Shown here one piece after another: positions 44,261-52,157 of a DNA stretch of 64,000 bases (positions are counted from its first letter, which is position 1; each line of letters begins with the position of its first letter). Where the stretch lies: contig NZ_CP027218.1 of assembly GCF_004124275.1 (NCBI RefSeq), positions 6,040,501-6,104,500 on the forward strand, given 5' to 3'. Below the pieces are notes generated by a model. It made no database searches. It worked only from the letters and a program-made list of their open reading frames with translations, and was not told where the DNA came from. The position numbers and the translations under genes are program-made. The stretch is from Pseudomonas sp. DTU12.3 (GTDB lineage Bacteria; Pseudomonadota; Gammaproteobacteria; Pseudomonadales; Pseudomonadaceae).

Positions 44261-45638
44261 TGCCTGGAAAGCGCCGCTGAAACTTGCGGTGGTCGGCCAC
44301 ACCAACGTCGGTAAGACTTCGCTGCTGCGCACGCTGACCCGCGATGTCGGTTTCGGCGAAGTCTCCCATCGCCCGAGCACCACGCGGCATGTCGAAGGCG
44401 CGCGGTTGTCGGTGGACGGCGAGCCGCTGCTCGACCTCTATGACACGCCGGGATTGGAAGACGCCATCGCGCTGCTCGACTTTCTCGAACGTCTGGAACG
44501 CCCCGGCGAACGCCTCGATGGCCCGGCGCGACTGGCGCGGTTTCTCGACGGCAGCGAGGCGCGCCAGCGTTTCGAGCAGGAGGCGAAAGTGCTGCGGCAA
44601 CTGCTCGCCTCCGACGCCGGGTTGTACGTGATCGATGCGCGCGAACCGGTGCTGGCCAAGTATCGCGATGAACTGGAAGTGCTCGCCAGTTGCGGCAAAC
44701 CGCTGCTGCCGGTACTGAATTTCGTCAGCAGTGCCAATCATCGTGAACCGGATTGGCGTGAGGCGTTGGCGCGGCTCGGGCTGCATGCGCTAGTGCGTTT
44801 CGACAGTGTGGCGCCGCCGGAGGATGGCGAGCGACGACTGTACGAAAGTCTTGCGCTGCTGCTGGAAAACGCCCGGCCGCAACTGGAGCGATTGATTGCT
44901 GATCAGCAGGCCCAGCGCCTTGCGCGGCAGCAAAGTGCGGCGCGTTTGATTGCTGAATTGTTGATCGACTGTGCGGCTTGTCGGCGCAGTGTGGTCAGCG
45001 AAGCCGAACAGGAACAGCAAGCCATCAGCGAACTGCGCAAGGCTGTGCGCCAGCGTGAGCAGAAGTGTGTTGAGGCGCTGCTCAAGCTGTATGCGTTTCG
45101 TCCGCAGGACGCGGCGGCGAGTGATTTGCCGTTGCTCGATGGGCGTTGGGGTGATGACCTGTTCAACCCGGAAACCCTCAAACAACTCGGTGTTCGGGTC
45201 GGCGGCGGTATTGCTGCGGGCGCGGCGGCCGGGGCTGGTGTGGATTTGCTGGTCGGCGGGATCACCCTCGGCGCGGCGGCATTGGCCGGCGCGATTGCCG
45301 GTGGCGCGCTACAAACGGCGCGCAGTTATGGCAGTCGGCTACTGGGCAAGATCAAAGGGCAGCGTGAGTTGACGGTGGATGACGGGGTGTTGCGGCTGTT
45401 GGCGCTGCGCCAGCGGCAGTTGGTGTTGGCGCTGGATCAGCGCGGGCATGCGGCGATGGACAGCATTCAGGTGGCGACACCGCAGGACAAGACCTGGCGC
45501 GAGGGCAAATTGCCGGAGGCGCTGAACAAGGCGCGGGCGCATCCGCAGTGGTCGTCGCTCAATCCGCAGGCGAAGTTGAATCAGGCGGAGCGGCAGGAGC
45601 AGATTGAGGCGTTGGTTGCTCGGGTGCTTGAGCTTTAG
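44253..45638 (+). CDS. DUF3482 domain GTPase
   Basis: A 461-residue protein with an N-terminal GTPase domain: P-loop VVGHTNVGKTSLL at residues 12-24, switch I threonines in RPSTTRHV, and G3 DTPGLEDA. A long DUF3482 region follows with a glycine-rich hydrophobic hairpin (GGGIAAGAAAGAGVDLLVGG, then AALAGAIAGGAL) that could insert into membranes. It is coupled to the DUF2868 membrane protein. It resembles dynamin-like or YcjX/Era-like membrane GTPases in layout. Function is unknown. Confidence 0.87.
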   Translation: MTDAWKAPLKLAVVGHTNVGKTSLLRTLTRDVGFGEVSHRPSTTRHVEGARLSVDGEPLLDLYDTPGLEDAIALLDFLERLERPGERLDGPARLARFLDGSEARQRFEQEAKVLRQLLASDAGLYVIDAREPVLAKYRDELEVLASCGKPLLPVLNFVSSANHREPDWREALARLGLHALVRFDSVAPPEDGERRLYESLALLLENARPQLERLIADQQAQRLARQQSAARLIAELLIDCAACRRSVVSEAEQEQQAISELRKAVRQREQKCVEALLKLYAFRPQDAAASDLPLLDGRWGDDLFNPETLKQLGVRVGGGIAAGAAAGAGVDLLVGGITLGAAALAGAIAGGALQTARSYGSRLLGKIKGQRELTVDDGVLRLLALRQRQLVLALDQRGHAAMDSIQVATPQDKTWREGKLPEALNKARAHPQWSSLNPQAKLNQAERQEQIEALVARVLEL

Positions 45639-45644
45639 ATCGCT

Positions 45645-45806
45645 ACCCCCTCACCCCAGCCCTCTCCCCCAAGGGGTAGAGGGGGAAGGGAGCAGATCTT
45701 CTGGCTTTTCGAAACCTGAGCTCGGCTGGATATTTCAGGTCGATGTATCACCTGAGAACAACTCCGTAGGCTCCCTCTCCCTCCGGGAGAGGGTTGGGGT
45801 GAGGGC
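45645..45806. repeat. Inverted repeat with CCCTCACCCCAGCCCTCTCC arms
   Basis: ACCCCCTCACCCCAGCCCTC at the left and GAGAGGGTTGGGGTGAGGG at the right enclose about 120 bases; each arm also has an internal hairpin (CTCTCCC-CAAGG-GGTAGAGG and CCCTCCGGGAGAGG). This is a fourth dispersed palindrome type, in the convergent gap between the GTPase gene and the phosphonate operon. Confidence 0.8.
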
Positions 45807-45811
45807 AACGA

Positions 45812-46375
45812 TCACGCACCCGACAACAAAACCTCAGCCTTGCGCTTCAGCAGAGCCAAATCAATCACCGGCACCGCCATCTCCTTGGCCAACTCATCCC
45901 ACTGGCGCATGCGCAGGCTGACCGCACACAACGGATCCCGCTCAAACACATCTGCCTCCGCCTCCGTCATCACCCCACCCTGATACGCCAGTGTCCGCCG
46001 ACTAGCCTCACTCAAGCGCTCGAAATACCCCGGCTCACGCAACGTCAGATACCGCTTGGCCTGCACGTGATATTCCACCAACCGCGCCATGCGTTCGCTG
46101 AATCCCGCCTCACGCAAATAATCCGCGCCGAGGCGTTCATGGCTGACCACACCATAACCGCCCATGTTCTCTGCGCCTTCGGCACACAAATGACCGATGT
46201 CATGAAAGAACGCCGCCAACACCACTTCATCATCAAAGCCTTCGGCTATCGCCAGTTCTGCGGCCTGAGACATGTGTTCGATCTGCGACACCGGTTCGCC
46301 GATGTAATCGCTGGTGCCGAAGCGTTCATACAACCCGAACACGCGGGCAACCACTTGCTCGTGACCTGTCATCAA
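45812..46375 (-). CDS. PhnZ-like HD-domain phosphonate oxygenase
   Basis: A 187-residue HD-domain protein. Counting from the first Met, Y24, E27, H34, H58, D59 and H62 fall at the same numbers as in the mixed-valence diiron oxygenase PhnZ, and H79, H103, K107 and D160 are each shifted by one. PhnZ cleaves the C-P bond of 1-hydroxy-2-aminoethylphosphonate to glycine and phosphate. The Y24/E27 pair marks the aminoethylphosphonate-type enzymes. The gene overlaps the FAD oxidoreductase by 4 bp. It belongs to the phosphonate-associated HD oxygenase group. A PhnY hydroxylase is not encoded in the window. Confidence 0.88.
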   Translation of the reverse strand: MMTGHEQVVARVFGLYERFGTSDYIGEPVSQIEHMSQAAELAIAEGFDDEVVLAAFFHDIGHLCAEGAENMGGYGVVSHERLGADYLREAGFSERMARLVEYHVQAKRYLTLREPGYFERLSEASRRTLAYQGGVMTEAEADVFERDPLCAVSLRMRQWDELAKEMAVPVIDLALLKRKAEVLLSGA

Positions 46376-47505
46376 ACTTCCCCCAGTAATTGCGCAATGT
46401 TGCGCTCGGCCATCGCCGGGCCAACGCTCATGCCGACGCCGGTGTGCATCAGCGCCACGCTCAGGCCCGCTGCCGGACGCAGCAACGAAAACGGCCCCGG
46501 CCCCCGAGAACCATAGACGCCCTGCCAGCGCTCGACCACTTGCACCTTGCAGCCCAGCGTCTGCTCGGCGAGTTCGAGCATCCAGTTATCGACCTGCTCG
46601 GCGTTGAACGGTGAAGGGTCGCTGCCGTAGTGGTGCGAGTCGCCGATGATCAGTTCGCCATAGGGCGTCGGGCTTATCAGCAGGTGGATGCCGTTGTCGT
46701 GCAGGTGCGGTTGTTCGCGGAGGATCTGCGCCTGCACCGCCGCCGCTTCCGGCAGATCGGCGAAGGCACCGTAGTGCACGCAGCTCAGGCCGGTGAGCAA
46801 GGCGTGTTGCAGATTGAGATCGATCTGCGGTTTGCCGCGGAGCATTTGCAGGCGGCAGATTTGCGGGTCGAGAGCGGCAATTGGCTCGGCCAGCAACGTC
46901 TGATAATCGTGACCGGAGCAGACGATGATCTGTTTGCCGGTAAAACTGCCTGCGGTGCTGTGCAAGCGACCAGGTTCAACGTCACGCACCAGCGTGGAGA
47001 AGTGAAACTCGACGCCGAGGTCGCGGCGCAGATAGTCGATCAGCGCCGGGATCGCTTCACGCGAGTACAGCTGTTGATCGTCGAGGCCATGAAGAGCAGC
47101 GCGGTGGTGGCTGAACTGGCCGTTGTACAGATCGCGCAATGCAGCGCCGCGCAGCAGTTCGACGTTGTAGCCGTGTTCCACCGCGCGGCCGGCACAGAAG
47201 GTTTCGAGCAGATGTTCTTCGGCTTCGGTTCTGGCGAAAAGATAAGAGCCGTTGCGCTTGATTTGCAGGCCGGCGAGTTGCGCCCAGTCGCCCCAGATCT
47301 CGCGGCTGGCTTTCGCAAGCTCCAGCATCGGGCCGGGTGGCTGGCCGGTGACCAGGGCTTGACCGAAGTTGCGCACCGAAGCGCCGAGCGGCGTGGCGGT
47401 GCGTTCGAAAACAGCGACTTTGAGACCACGTTTGGCGGCGGCGTAGGCGTGGGACAGGCCGAGAATGCCGGCGCCTACGATCAACAGGTCTTTGTGTTGT
47501 GTCAT
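46372..47505 (-). CDS. FAD-dependent oxidoreductase of the phosphonate cluster
   Basis: A 377-residue amino-acid-oxidase-like flavoprotein (DAO family) with the FAD motif LLIVGAGILGLSHAYAAAKRG and the C-terminal ALMHTGVGMSVGPAMAE. This family occurs beside 2-aminoethylphosphonate transport genes and is thought to oxidise the amino group, or demethylate N-methylated, phosphonates. It is coupled to the HD oxygenase gene downstream. A REP pair separates it from the transporter genes upstream. Confidence 0.85.
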   Translation of the reverse strand: MTQHKDLLIVGAGILGLSHAYAAAKRGLKVAVFERTATPLGASVRNFGQALVTGQPPGPMLELAKASREIWGDWAQLAGLQIKRNGSYLFARTEAEEHLLETFCAGRAVEHGYNVELLRGAALRDLYNGQFSHHRAALHGLDDQQLYSREAIPALIDYLRRDLGVEFHFSTLVRDVEPGRLHSTAGSFTGKQIIVCSGHDYQTLLAEPIAALDPQICRLQMLRGKPQIDLNLQHALLTGLSCVHYGAFADLPEAAAVQAQILREQPHLHDNGIHLLISPTPYGELIIGDSHHYGSDPSPFNAEQVDNWMLELAEQTLGCKVQVVERWQGVYGSRGPGPFSLLRPAAGLSVALMHTGVGMSVGPAMAERNIAQLLGEV

Positions 47506-47532
47506 TTAGAGGTGCTCTGAATGAGAGGCTGC

Positions 47533-47669
47533 TTTCGCGAGCAAGCCCGCTCCCACAGGGGATTTTTTGTGCCCACAGCATTTGTGTCCATAGAAGATCC
47601 AATGTGTCAGCCCCCACAGAGAATTGTGTGCTGCACACGATCCAATGTGGGAGCGGGCTTGCTCGCGAA
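47533..47669. repeat. REP pair (TGTGGGAGCGGGC family) with long spacer
   Basis: Inverted units TTCGCGAGCAAGCCCGCTCC and complement lie about 90 bases apart. The spacer contains extra CCACA fragments, as if REP units had decayed inside it. It lies inside the phosphonate operon, between the FAD enzyme and the transporter. Confidence 0.75.
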
Positions 47670-47694
47670 GGGGCCCTGTCAGTCGATAAAGATC

Positions 47695-48720
47695 TTACTT
47701 GGCGGCGACTTTTTCGGATTTGCCGTCATAGCGCTTGCGCCACTCGGTCAGGATCTCGTCGCGATTCTTCGAAGCCCAGGCAAAGTCGTTCTTGATCAGA
47801 CGCTGCTCGTAATCGGCCGGCAATTCAGTCTGCGGCTTGGCAATCCCCGGCTGTGCGAGAACAGCGAAGTTCTCCTTGTACAGATCCATCGCCTCAGCGC
47901 TGGCAGAGAAGTCAGCCAGTTTCTTCGCCGCGTCTTCATGCGGCGTGCCTTTGATCACCGCGGTCGCTTCGATCTCCCAGCCCAGACCTTCCTTCGGCAG
48001 GATGATGTCCAGCGGCGCGCCCTGACGCTTCAGCTGTACCGCCGGGTATTCAAAAGAAATACCAATCGGGAACTCGCCCGCCGCTGCCAGTTTGCAAGGC
48101 TTGGAGCCGGAGTGAACGTACTGGCCGATGTTCTGGTGCAAGCCGTCCATGTAGGCCCAGCCCTGCTTCTCGCCGAAGGTTTGCAGCCAGGCGCTGACGT
48201 CGAGGAAGCCAGTGCCGGACGACGCCGGATTCGGCATGACGATCTTGCCTTTGTACTCAGGCTTGGTCAGATCCTGCCAGCTCACCGGTTTGCTCAAACC
48301 CTGCTTCTCGGCTTCAACGGTGTTGAAGCAAATGGTCGCAGCCCAGACGTCCATACCGACCCACGCTGGCGGGTTGGCGGCGTCGCGGTAGTTCGCGCCG
48401 ATCTTGCCGAGATCCTTTGGCGCATAGCTTTGCAGCATGCCTTGCTGATCGAGGATCGCCAGGCTCGAAGCCGCCAGGCCCCATACCGCATCAGCCTGCG
48501 GACGGGCCTTTTCGGCGAGCAGTTTGGCGGTGATGATCCCGGTGGAATCACGCACCCATTTGATCTCGACGTCTGGGTTAGCCTTTTCGAACGCGGCTTT
48601 GTATGCGGTCAGTTGCTCGGCTTCGAGGGCGGTGTACACCGTCAACTCGGTTTTTGCCGCGAAGGCATTCAGGCTGAAAGTAGCGAGCACAGCAGCGGCC
48701 AGGGCCATAGGCTTGAACAT
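47695..48720 (-). CDS. Putative 2-aminoethylphosphonate ABC transporter, substrate-binding protein
   Basis: A 341-residue periplasmic binding protein of the iron/polyamine-like type, with a signal peptide (MFKPMALAAAVLATFSLNAFA) and mature start KTELTVYTALEAEQLTAY. The ATG at 48720 is chosen because the longer frame adds 33 residues ahead of the signal peptide. It is followed by an FAD enzyme and HD oxygenase, and preceded by a fused permease and an ATPase, the set known as the PhnSTU-like AEP importer. Confidence 0.86.
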   Translation of the reverse strand: MFKPMALAAAVLATFSLNAFAAKTELTVYTALEAEQLTAYKAAFEKANPDVEIKWVRDSTGIITAKLLAEKARPQADAVWGLAASSLAILDQQGMLQSYAPKDLGKIGANYRDAANPPAWVGMDVWAATICFNTVEAEKQGLSKPVSWQDLTKPEYKGKIVMPNPASSGTGFLDVSAWLQTFGEKQGWAYMDGLHQNIGQYVHSGSKPCKLAAAGEFPIGISFEYPAVQLKRQGAPLDIILPKEGLGWEIEATAVIKGTPHEDAAKKLADFSASAEAMDLYKENFAVLAQPGIAKPQTELPADYEQRLIKNDFAWASKNRDEILTEWRKRYDGKSEKVAAK

Positions 48721-48755
48721 GATCGGTATCCTGTCTTTTGAGTTGAGGGTGTGAA

Positions 48756-50480
48756 TCAGTGACCGGGCGCGGTTTGCCGCCAGGCTTGAGAACGGCGCAG
48801 CAAGCCGCGCGAAGCCCACGCCAGCAGCAAGGACACGCCCGCCGAGGTGAACAGAATCAGGGTCGACATCGCCGCCGCGCCGCCGACGTTGCCGGCGTCA
48901 TCCATGTTCAGCACCGCGACCGCCGCAAGGATGGTGTCGGGGCTGTAGAGGAAGATCGCTGCCGACACGGTGGTCATCGCCGAGACGAACAGGTAGCGGA
49001 CGATGTCGAGCAGCGCCGGCAGGCAAATCGGCACGGTGACGCGCAGGTAATGGCGGTACAACGGCGCCTTCAGCGACAGCGCGGCGGCTTCAAACTCGGC
49101 GTCGAGCTGACGCAGCGCAGTGGTCGCGGTCATCTGCGCGGTGGTCAGGTAGTGCGCAATGGTGCAGACGATCAGCAGCGTCATCGTCCCGTACAACACG
49201 TGCAGCGGGTTGCCGCTGAGGTTGAAGAAGAAAACGTAACCCAAGCCGAGCACCAGCCCCGGCACCGCCATCGGCACAAAGCTGAGCATGCGCAACGCCA
49301 GGTTGAGGCCGCGTTGATCGCGGGTTTTCTCCATCAGATAAGCACCGGTGAAAATCAGCACGCTGCCGATCAACGCCGTGCCCAGCGCCATTTTCAAACT
49401 GTTGCTGTAAGCCAGCCAGCCACCGCCGGCGGTTTCGTTGAACTGGTAGTGGTTGAGCGACAGCGACAGGTTGTACGGCCAGAACTTCACCAGCGACGAG
49501 AACACCGCCATGCCGAACACCAGAATCAACGCCGCGCTGATCAGCAACACAATCGCCAGATAGCAGCCGTCGCGCAGTTTCGACGGCGCCGGTTTGAATA
49601 CCTGCGCCCGACCGCTCATGGAGTCGCCGTGACGCCGACGCAGCCAGGCGTCGACGCCAAAGCTGAACAGCGCCGGCAGCAACAGCACCATGCCGATCAA
49701 TGCGCCGCGACCGAATTGCTGTTGACCGACCACGGCTTTGTAGGCTTCCAGCGCCAGCACTTGGTAGTCGCCACCGACCACCACCGGCACACCGAAATCG
49801 GTGATGGTCAGGGTGAACACCAGACAGAACGCGGCGAACACAGCCTGACGCGTTGCCGGCCAGGTGATGCTGCGAAACGCCTTGGCCGGACTGGCGCCCA
49901 TGCTCGACGCAGCATCGAACAATCGTGCATCGGCCAGCGACAGCGCCGAGAGCAAAATCATCAGCGCATGCGGGAAGGTGTAGATCACCTCGCCCAGCAC
50001 AATCCCCCAGAACCCGTAGATGTTGTCCGAAACCAGCCCGCGCAACATGCCCTGGTTGCCGAACAGATAGACCAGTGCAATCCCCGGCAGCATCGACGGC
50101 GCCATCAGCGGCAGCAGGGAAATGCCGCGCCAGATACCTTTCGCCGGAATCAGCGTGCGTTGCAGCGCGTAGGCAAACAGGTAGGCCAGCGGTACGACGA
50201 TGGCCGCAACGCTGAGGGAAACTTTCAGACTGTTGCCGAGCAGCCAATGGAAATTCTCGCTGGTCACCAACTCCTTCGCCGCGACCCAGCCACCGCCCTG
50301 CCCGGCTTCACTGCTGAAACCACGCCAGAAGATCGCCAGCAACGGCAGCAACACCGCGACGCCGAGCAACACCAACAGGAGAAGTTTGCCGCCGACAACA
50401 AAAATGCGGTCGCCGATCTCGGCTTTCGAGGACTGTCGCACCTGCTTGTGCGGTAGCGGCAGCGCGAGGTTGCTGTTCAT
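48756..50480 (-). CDS. Putative 2-aminoethylphosphonate ABC transporter, fused permease
   Basis: A 574-residue integral membrane protein with two homologous permease halves (about 12 helices). Each half has an EAA-like coupling loop: DAASSMGASPAKAFRSITWP in the first and AALSLKAPLYRHYLRVTVP in the second. Having both halves in one chain is typical of this AEP family and of iron permeases. It overlaps the ATPase stop codon upstream in the operon. Confidence 0.88.
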   Translation of the reverse strand: MNSNLALPLPHKQVRQSSKAEIGDRIFVVGGKLLLLVLLGVAVLLPLLAIFWRGFSSEAGQGGGWVAAKELVTSENFHWLLGNSLKVSLSVAAIVVPLAYLFAYALQRTLIPAKGIWRGISLLPLMAPSMLPGIALVYLFGNQGMLRGLVSDNIYGFWGIVLGEVIYTFPHALMILLSALSLADARLFDAASSMGASPAKAFRSITWPATRQAVFAAFCLVFTLTITDFGVPVVVGGDYQVLALEAYKAVVGQQQFGRGALIGMVLLLPALFSFGVDAWLRRRHGDSMSGRAQVFKPAPSKLRDGCYLAIVLLISAALILVFGMAVFSSLVKFWPYNLSLSLNHYQFNETAGGGWLAYSNSLKMALGTALIGSVLIFTGAYLMEKTRDQRGLNLALRMLSFVPMAVPGLVLGLGYVFFFNLSGNPLHVLYGTMTLLIVCTIAHYLTTAQMTATTALRQLDAEFEAAALSLKAPLYRHYLRVTVPICLPALLDIVRYLFVSAMTTVSAAIFLYSPDTILAAVAVLNMDDAGNVGGAAAMSTLILFTSAGVSLLLAWASRGLLRRSQAWRQTAPGH

Positions 50481-51556
50481 CAGGCAAACACCTGCAGGCT
50501 GCGCGGCGGCAAGGCGACCATGATCTGCTGGGCACCGAGGCGCGGCATGGCTTCCGGGGCGAGTTCGGCGAGCAAGGCGTGGCCCGGCAGTTGATCGAGT
50601 TCGAAACTCATGCGGCAGCGGTTGCCGAGGAAGGTGATTTCGCGGACTTTGGCCGGGAACAGGTTTTCTTCATGCACCGGTGGATTGACGTTGATCGCTT
50701 CCGGGCGGCAGAACAAACGGCCCGAGGCGCGCTGGATGCTGCCGTCGCTGAGGCGCAGGTTCATCCCGCCAACCTGTGCGTGACTGTCGCTGCTGCGCTG
50801 GAACGGCAGCCAGTTGCCCTGCCCGACAAACTCGGCCACGAACGGCGTGGCCGGGCGGTTGTAGATTTCCTGCGGGGTGGCGTACTGCTCGACGCGGCCA
50901 TTGTTCATCACGGCGATGCGGTCGGCCATCAGCATGGCTTCGTCCTGATTGTGCGTGACCATCAGGGTGGTGATGCCGAGGTTGCGTTGCAGCTGGCGCA
51001 GCTCGGTGCACAGATGCTCGCGGACGCGGGCGTCGAGGGCCGACATCGGCTCATCGAGCAACAGCAGCGACGGTGCCGGCGCCAAAGCGCGGGCCAGCGC
51101 CACACGTTGCTGCTGGCCGCCGGACAGCTGGCCGGGGTACTTTTTCTCGCTACCGGTGAGGCCGACCAGTTCCAGCATCTGCCCGACGCGACGGCGCACT
51201 TCGTCGCGACCGCTGCCGGCGAGGCCGTAGGCAATGTTCGCCTCGACAGTCAGATTGGGAAACAGCGCGTAGGACTGGAACAGAATCCCGTAATCGCGAG
51301 CCTGCGGGGCGAGGTGCGAGACGTCGCGGTCACCGAGGTACAGCTCGCCGCTGTCCTGTTTTTCCAGGCCGGCGATGCAGCGCAGCAAGGTGGTCTTGCC
51401 GCAGCCCGAGGGGCCGAGCAGGCACACCAGTTCACCGGCGGCGACGTCGAGGGACACATTATCCAGGGCGGTGAAAGCGCCGAAGCGTTTCTGCACGCCG
51501 CGCACTTTCATCGGCGCACCGGGGTTGGTCAGGGCAGTTGCGATGGCAGGATTCAT
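50480..51556 (-). CDS. Putative 2-aminoethylphosphonate ABC transporter, ATP-binding protein
   Basis: A 358-residue ABC ATPase with Walker A GPSGCGKTTLL, signature LSGGQQQRVALARAL, Walker B LLLLDEPMSALD and a C-terminal regulatory TOBE-type domain. It energises the permease. It is the first gene of the operon as it now stands. Upstream lies a 600-bp gap containing a second copy of the lysR 3' end, not the expected adjacent regulator gene. Confidence 0.9.
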   Translation of the reverse strand: MNPAIATALTNPGAPMKVRGVQKRFGAFTALDNVSLDVAAGELVCLLGPSGCGKTTLLRCIAGLEKQDSGELYLGDRDVSHLAPQARDYGILFQSYALFPNLTVEANIAYGLAGSGRDEVRRRVGQMLELVGLTGSEKKYPGQLSGGQQQRVALARALAPAPSLLLLDEPMSALDARVREHLCTELRQLQRNLGITTLMVTHNQDEAMLMADRIAVMNNGRVEQYATPQEIYNRPATPFVAEFVGQGNWLPFQRSSDSHAQVGGMNLRLSDGSIQRASGRLFCRPEAINVNPPVHEENLFPAKVREITFLGNRCRMSFELDQLPGHALLAELAPEAMPRLGAQQIMVALPPRSLQVFA

Positions 51557-51668
51557 GGACAGACCTCATCAAGCAGATGGGGCCAATCCTAGAGTTGTAA
51601 TGCGTCCGTCATGTGGCAACGAGGCAAAAACTGTTGATAGTGGTATTCGGGGATTTGGGTTCACCAAA

Positions 51669-51776
51669 GATCGTTCCCACGCTCTGCGTGGGAATGCAGC
51701 CCGGGACGCTCTGCGTCCCAAAAGCCGAACGCGGAGCGTCCGTAGAGGCATTCCCACGCGGAGCGTGGGAACGATC
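51669..51776. repeat. Complex palindrome, GATCGTTCCCACGCTCTGCG family
   Basis: Outer arms GATCGTTCCCACGCTCTGCG and complement, inner arms GGGACGCTCTGCGTCCC and GAGCGTCC, around a short spacer. It is a fifth palindrome family, found once in the window, inside the left direct repeat where the right repeat has a different REP type. Confidence 0.85.
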
Positions 51777-51781
51777 ATATG

Positions 51782-51873
51782 CTAGGCCGGGGACATCTCT
51801 TGGGCCAAGCCGAGAAACGCCGCCGGCAACCGCGCGCCCTTCCTTTCTTTCAGGCAATAAAGATACTCAGGAA
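51782..51873 (-). pseudogene. Remnant copy of the lysR 3' end
   Basis: Read on the minus strand, this fragment encodes 29 residues identical to the C-terminus of the LysR protein encoded at 59885, ending in LGLAQEMSPA and a TAG stop (the intact gene uses TGA). Six base differences over 90 positions are all silent. It lacks a start and any upstream lysR sequence. Confidence 0.88.
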
Positions 51874-52157
51874 GGTCAACAGAATTTAAACGCATACAAC
51901 TACATGAGTTTAATTTGCAAAAATCAACTTACGATTTATCTGTCGTATTTGACCTACAAACATGTCAGGACTACCAGTCTCGCAATGACGTCGGTGAAGT
52001 GATATCCGAACCCTATAAATAATCACAGTTTTTTCCTTCAACCTTAAAAGATGCCTCCTACATTTTTACTTCGATGCATTTGTTAGCTTTCGGTCATTGC
52101 CTCTGAATCAACACGTTCAGATACAAATAGCCACAGTTACCGTCGAAGGAACAATGG

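Larger units (their letters stand above)
51644..51873. repeat. Left direct repeat bracketing the type VI island
   Basis: Contains TATTCGGGGATTTGGGTTCA (19 of 20 bases as at 59738) and the 90-bp lysR 3' end (84 of 90 bases as at 59887-59976) in the same order and orientation as the right copy. The two copies differ in the palindrome between these blocks. Together they define an island of about 7.9 kb. Confidence 0.85.
51557..52157. other. Junction region between phosphonate operon and type VI island
   Basis: 601 bases without an intact gene. From left to right it contains the probable phosphonate-operon promoter area, a 20-bp sequence repeated at 59738, a complex palindrome (51669-51776), a 90-bp copy of the lysR 3' end (51784-51873) and about 280 bp of AT-rich DNA that begins the island and should hold the vgrG promoter. 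I cannot identify a convincing -24/-12 or -35/-10 pair for vgrG. Confidence 0.75.

Noticed and set aside
48759..50456. 565-residue open frame on the plus strand
   Set aside because: It is antisense to the fused phosphonate permease. The translation is low-complexity (Arg, Gln, His) and has no ribosome site or domain.
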